A DNA stretch of 64,000 bases from Actinotalea endophytica (GTDB lineage: Bacteria > Actinomycetota > Actinomycetes > Actinomycetales > Cellulomonadaceae). The translations under genes were made by a program, and so were the position numbers. The notes beneath the pieces are model-generated. The model did not search any database, was not told the DNA's origin, and saw only the letters and a program-made list of their open reading frames with translations. The DNA is taken from contig NZ_JAOVZU010000002.1 in NCBI RefSeq assembly GCF_025717005.1, positions 283,480 to 347,479 on the forward strand, in the 5' to 3' direction. Below are positions 61,713 to 64,000 of this stretch, in pieces (the first letter of the stretch is position 1; each line of letters starts with the position of its first letter).

Positions 61713-63779
61713 TCACACGGTCGCGCTGGCGTCGACCTGCTCGAGGTTCCGTTCGCGCGACTTGAGGGCGATGACGATCGCCGCCGTGATGAGGGTCCCG
61801 ACCGCGAGGGCGACCAGGAACAGCAGGAAGTTGCCGATCAGCGGCAGCACCCAGATCCCGCCGTGCGGGGCACGCAGCGTCGTCCCGAAGACCATCGCGA
61901 GCGCGCCGGTGGCCGAGGAGCCGACGACCGAGGCCACGATGATCCGGACCGGGTCCGCGGCGGCGAACGGGATCGCGCCCTCGGAGATGAACGAGGCCCC
62001 GAGCAGCCAGGCGGCCTTGCCGTTCTCGCGCTCCGGCTCCGAGAAGAGCTTCGGCCGGACCGCCGTCGCGAGCGCCATCGCGAGCGGGGCCACCATGCCG
62101 CCGGCCATCACCGCGGCCATGATCTTCAGCTGCGGTGCGTCGGAGGCCGCCCCAGCGGTGGCCAGGCCGGTCGTCGCGAACGTGTAGGCGACCTTGTTGA
62201 CCGGGCCGCCGAGGTCGAAGCCCATCATCGCGCCGAGGATCGCGCCGAGGATGAACGCGCTCGCGCCGGTCAGGCCGGTCAGCCAGTTGTTCAGGCCGTC
62301 GGACATCGCCTTGATCGGGCTGCCGAGCACGATGATGAACAGGCCCGCCGTGATGAGGGTCGACAGCAGTGGGATCACGACCACGGGCATGACGCCCCGG
62401 ACGCCCTTGTGGACCCTCCAGCGCGAGATCCACAGTGCCGAGAAGCCGCCGAGGAAGCCGGTGGCGATGCCGCCGAGGAACCCGGCACCCATGGTCGCGG
62501 CGATCGACCCGCCGACGATCCCGGGGACGAGCCCCGGCCGGTCGGCGATCGCGAAGGCGATGAACCCGGACAGGATCGGCACCAGGAACCCGAACGACGC
62601 GTGCCCGATGACGAAGAGCAGAGCAGCCCACGAGGTCAGGTCGGCCACGCTGAAGTTCTGGGCGATGTTGTACTGATCGGTGCCGGTCAGGGTGTAGTTC
62701 GTGATCTCGATGGCGCCCTGCTCGCCGAGTGCGGCCTGCGCCAGCATGAACGACAGGGCGATGAGGATGCCGCCGGCGGCGACGAACGGGATCATGTACG
62801 ACACGCCGGTCATCAGCCACTGCCGGATCTTCGTGCCGATGCCGACGCCCTCCTCGACCTTGCTCGTGAGCCCGCCGGAGCCACCCGCGGCCGGGGCGGC
62901 GGCCGCAGCCCGGCTCGGGTCGGCCTCCCACACGGCGACGAGCTCCTCGGCCTGGGCCACGAGTGCGGGTCCGTCGGAGATGCCGCGCTTGACGCCGACG
63001 TCGATGGTCGGCTTGCCGGCGAACCGACCCGCGTCCTTGACCGGGAGGTCGTGGGCGAAGATCACGGCGTCGGCCGCCGCGATCTCGGCCGCGCTGAGCG
63101 GCTTCGCGCCGGCCGAGCCCTGGGTCTCGACCTTCATCGTGTGGCCCGCGGCCTTCGCCGCGTTCTCCAGGCCCTCCGCAGCCATGTAGGTGTGCGCGAT
63201 GCCGGTCGGGCACGAGGTGACGCCGACGAACGTGAGCGAGCGCTTGGGCTGCGTCTCGGCCGGGGCAGCCGGCGTGGCGGCGGACGTGCCGGCTGCGGGG
63301 GGCGCCGCTTCAGGTGCAGCGGCCTCCGGCTCGTCGAGCGCGACCTCGTCGCTGACGATGCGGACGACCTCGGCCTCGGTGGTCGCGCTCATCAGCGCCG
63401 CCGTGAACTCCGGCTTGACCAGTGCGCGGGCCAGCTTGGGCAGCATCTGCATGTGCGCCTCGCCGCCCTCCTCGGGCGCGGCGATGAGGAAGATCAGGGT
63501 CGCCGGTCCGTCCGGTGCACCCCAGTCGATCCCGGCGGTCGAGCGCCCGAACACGAGCGACGGCTCGGTGATCGCCGCACTGCGGGCGTGCGGGATCCCG
63601 ATGCCGCCGGGCAGGCCGGTGGCCATCGTCTCCTCGCGCTTGCGCACGTCGGCGATGAACGTGTCGAGGTCGGTGCACCGCCCGGTCTCGACGAGTCGCT
63701 CGCCCAGGGTGCGGGTCGCCTCGTGTCGGTCGGCACCGGTGAGCTCGAGGATGACCTGCCGTTCGGTGATCAGGGACAT
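61713..63779 (-). CDS. fruA: Fructose-specific PTS permease EIIABC
   Basis: 688 aa; ATG 63779 with AAAGGAG upstream. Three fused domains: EIIA (about 1-148) with the phospho-His64 in GIGIPHARS; an Ala/Pro/Glu linker; EIIB (about 180-280) with Cys190 in VGVTSCPTGIAHTYMAAEGL; EIIC (about 320-680) with about ten helices (SYMIPFVAAGGILIALSFML, GFDLGGPVNKVAYTFA). It imports fructose and phosphorylates it to fructose-1-phosphate. The preceding gene on the same strand encodes the kinase for the next step, 17 bp away. Confidence 0.96.
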   Translation of the reverse strand: MSLITERQVILELTGADRHEATRTLGERLVETGRCTDLDTFIADVRKREETMATGLPGGIGIPHARSAAITEPSLVFGRSTAGIDWGAPDGPATLIFLIAAPEEGGEAHMQMLPKLARALVKPEFTAALMSATTEAEVVRIVSDEVALDEPEAAAPEAAPPAAGTSAATPAAPAETQPKRSLTFVGVTSCPTGIAHTYMAAEGLENAAKAAGHTMKVETQGSAGAKPLSAAEIAAADAVIFAHDLPVKDAGRFAGKPTIDVGVKRGISDGPALVAQAEELVAVWEADPSRAAAAAPAAGGSGGLTSKVEEGVGIGTKIRQWLMTGVSYMIPFVAAGGILIALSFMLAQAALGEQGAIEITNYTLTGTDQYNIAQNFSVADLTSWAALLFVIGHASFGFLVPILSGFIAFAIADRPGLVPGIVGGSIAATMGAGFLGGIATGFLGGFSALWISRWRVHKGVRGVMPVVVIPLLSTLITAGLFIIVLGSPIKAMSDGLNNWLTGLTGASAFILGAILGAMMGFDLGGPVNKVAYTFATTGLATAGAASDAPQLKIMAAVMAGGMVAPLAMALATAVRPKLFSEPERENGKAAWLLGASFISEGAIPFAAADPVRIIVASVVGSSATGALAMVFGTTLRAPHGGIWVLPLIGNFLLFLVALAVGTLITAAIVIALKSRERNLEQVDASATV

Positions 63780-63796
63780 GAGGGCTCCTTTCGGCA

Positions 63797-64000
63797 TCAG
63801 GTGAGGCGGTAGGTGAAGTCCGGGCTGGTGGTGATCTCGAGGGGGATGCCGAGCAGGTCGTCGGGGGCGGGGACGCTGCTGCCCGGGAGCGTGACGGCGG
63901 CCGCGCCCCACAGGACGCCGGTGGCGAGCGCGTCGGCGGTCGGCTGCCCGGTGGACAGGCCGTGCAGCAGGCCGGCGAGCATGCAGTCGCCGGCGCCCAC
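63797..64000 (-). CDS. fruK: 1-phosphofructokinase, C-terminal part (runs off the window)
   Basis: The last 67 residues of a PfkB sugar kinase; the gene continues beyond base 64000. VGAGDCMLAGLLHG is the PfkB signature 2, with the catalytic Asp in GAGD. Its position directly in front of fruA identifies it as the kinase converting fructose-1-phosphate to fructose-1,6-bisphosphate, feeding the aldolase step. Confidence 0.85.
   Translation of the reverse strand: MGAGDCMLAGLLHGLSTGQPTADALATGVLWGAAAVTLPGSSVPAPDDLLGIPLEITTSPDFTYRLT

Overview
The window is 64 kb of very GC-rich DNA with closely packed genes, many 4-bp ATGA/GTGA start-stop overlaps and frequent GTG starts. Together with an iron box of DtxR/IdeR type, a PfkB/PTS fructose system, DoxX, RlmC and several polysaccharide-active enzymes, this points to a high-GC Gram-positive actinobacterium. 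The combination of a V/A-type ATPase, a divergent membrane pyrophosphatase and carbohydrate enzymes most resembles Cellulomonas and relatives; that placement is an inference, because no rRNA gene is present.

Layout. 0.2-3.8 kb: ion-pumping pyrophosphatase and a coupled glycosyltransferase. 3.9-6.4 kb: a GIN-domain lipoprotein and a PhoX-like secreted protein. 6.6-14.8 kb: a complete nine-gene V/A-type ATPase operon ending in a universal stress protein. 15.0-21.1 kb: GH31 glucosidase, a secreted GH26 enzyme behind a c-di-GMP-I riboswitch, and a sucrose-phosphorylase-like GH13. 21.2-29.5 kb: carbonic anhydrase behind a poly-cysteine leader peptide, a DUF885 protein, an HD-GYP/pentapeptide-repeat fusion, small membrane proteins, DoxX and an aminoglycoside nucleotidyltransferase-like gene. 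29.6-32.5 kb: an unstable spot with an ABC-permease remnant and two orphan genes between 83-85 bp direct repeats made from the 3' end of a TetR gene. 32.4-38.3 kb: TetR, an asymmetric ABC exporter, an ATP-grasp ligase of graspetide-maturase type and a trypsin-like protease with a repetitive Thr/Asp tail. 38.4-42.4 kb: PadR-controlled ABC exporter. 42.5-46.6 kb: ABC importer. 46.8-50.6 kb: kinase, GNAT, phosphotransferase and WS/DGAT-like acyltransferase. 50.7-55.9 kb: siderophore uptake and reduction genes with two iron boxes. 55.9-64 kb: TSUP exporter, RlmC, class I aldolase, metallo-hydrolase, PAS-GGDEF-EAL protein and the fructose PTS.

The most striking system is the 35.8-38.3 kb pair. A serine protease with an intact His/Asp/Ser triad carries a C-terminal tail with thirteen Thr-x4-Asp units. 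It is followed 10 bp later by an ATP-grasp enzyme of the family that makes side-chain ester or amide cross-links in graspetides. An exporter and regulator follow on the same strand. I infer a ribosomally made, cross-linked protein whose precursor is also a protease.

Other themes: c-di-GMP signalling (riboswitch, HD-GYP, GGDEF-EAL); DosR-like GGGAC-N4-GTCCC boxes in front of both the pyrophosphatase and the ATPase operon, suggesting joint control under low oxygen or energy; and two very GC-rich intergenic runs (about 4.82-4.95 kb and 45.31-45.40 kb) that look like unreliable consensus. One of them hides the start of a permease gene. No tRNA, rRNA, CRISPR array or intact insertion sequence was recognised.
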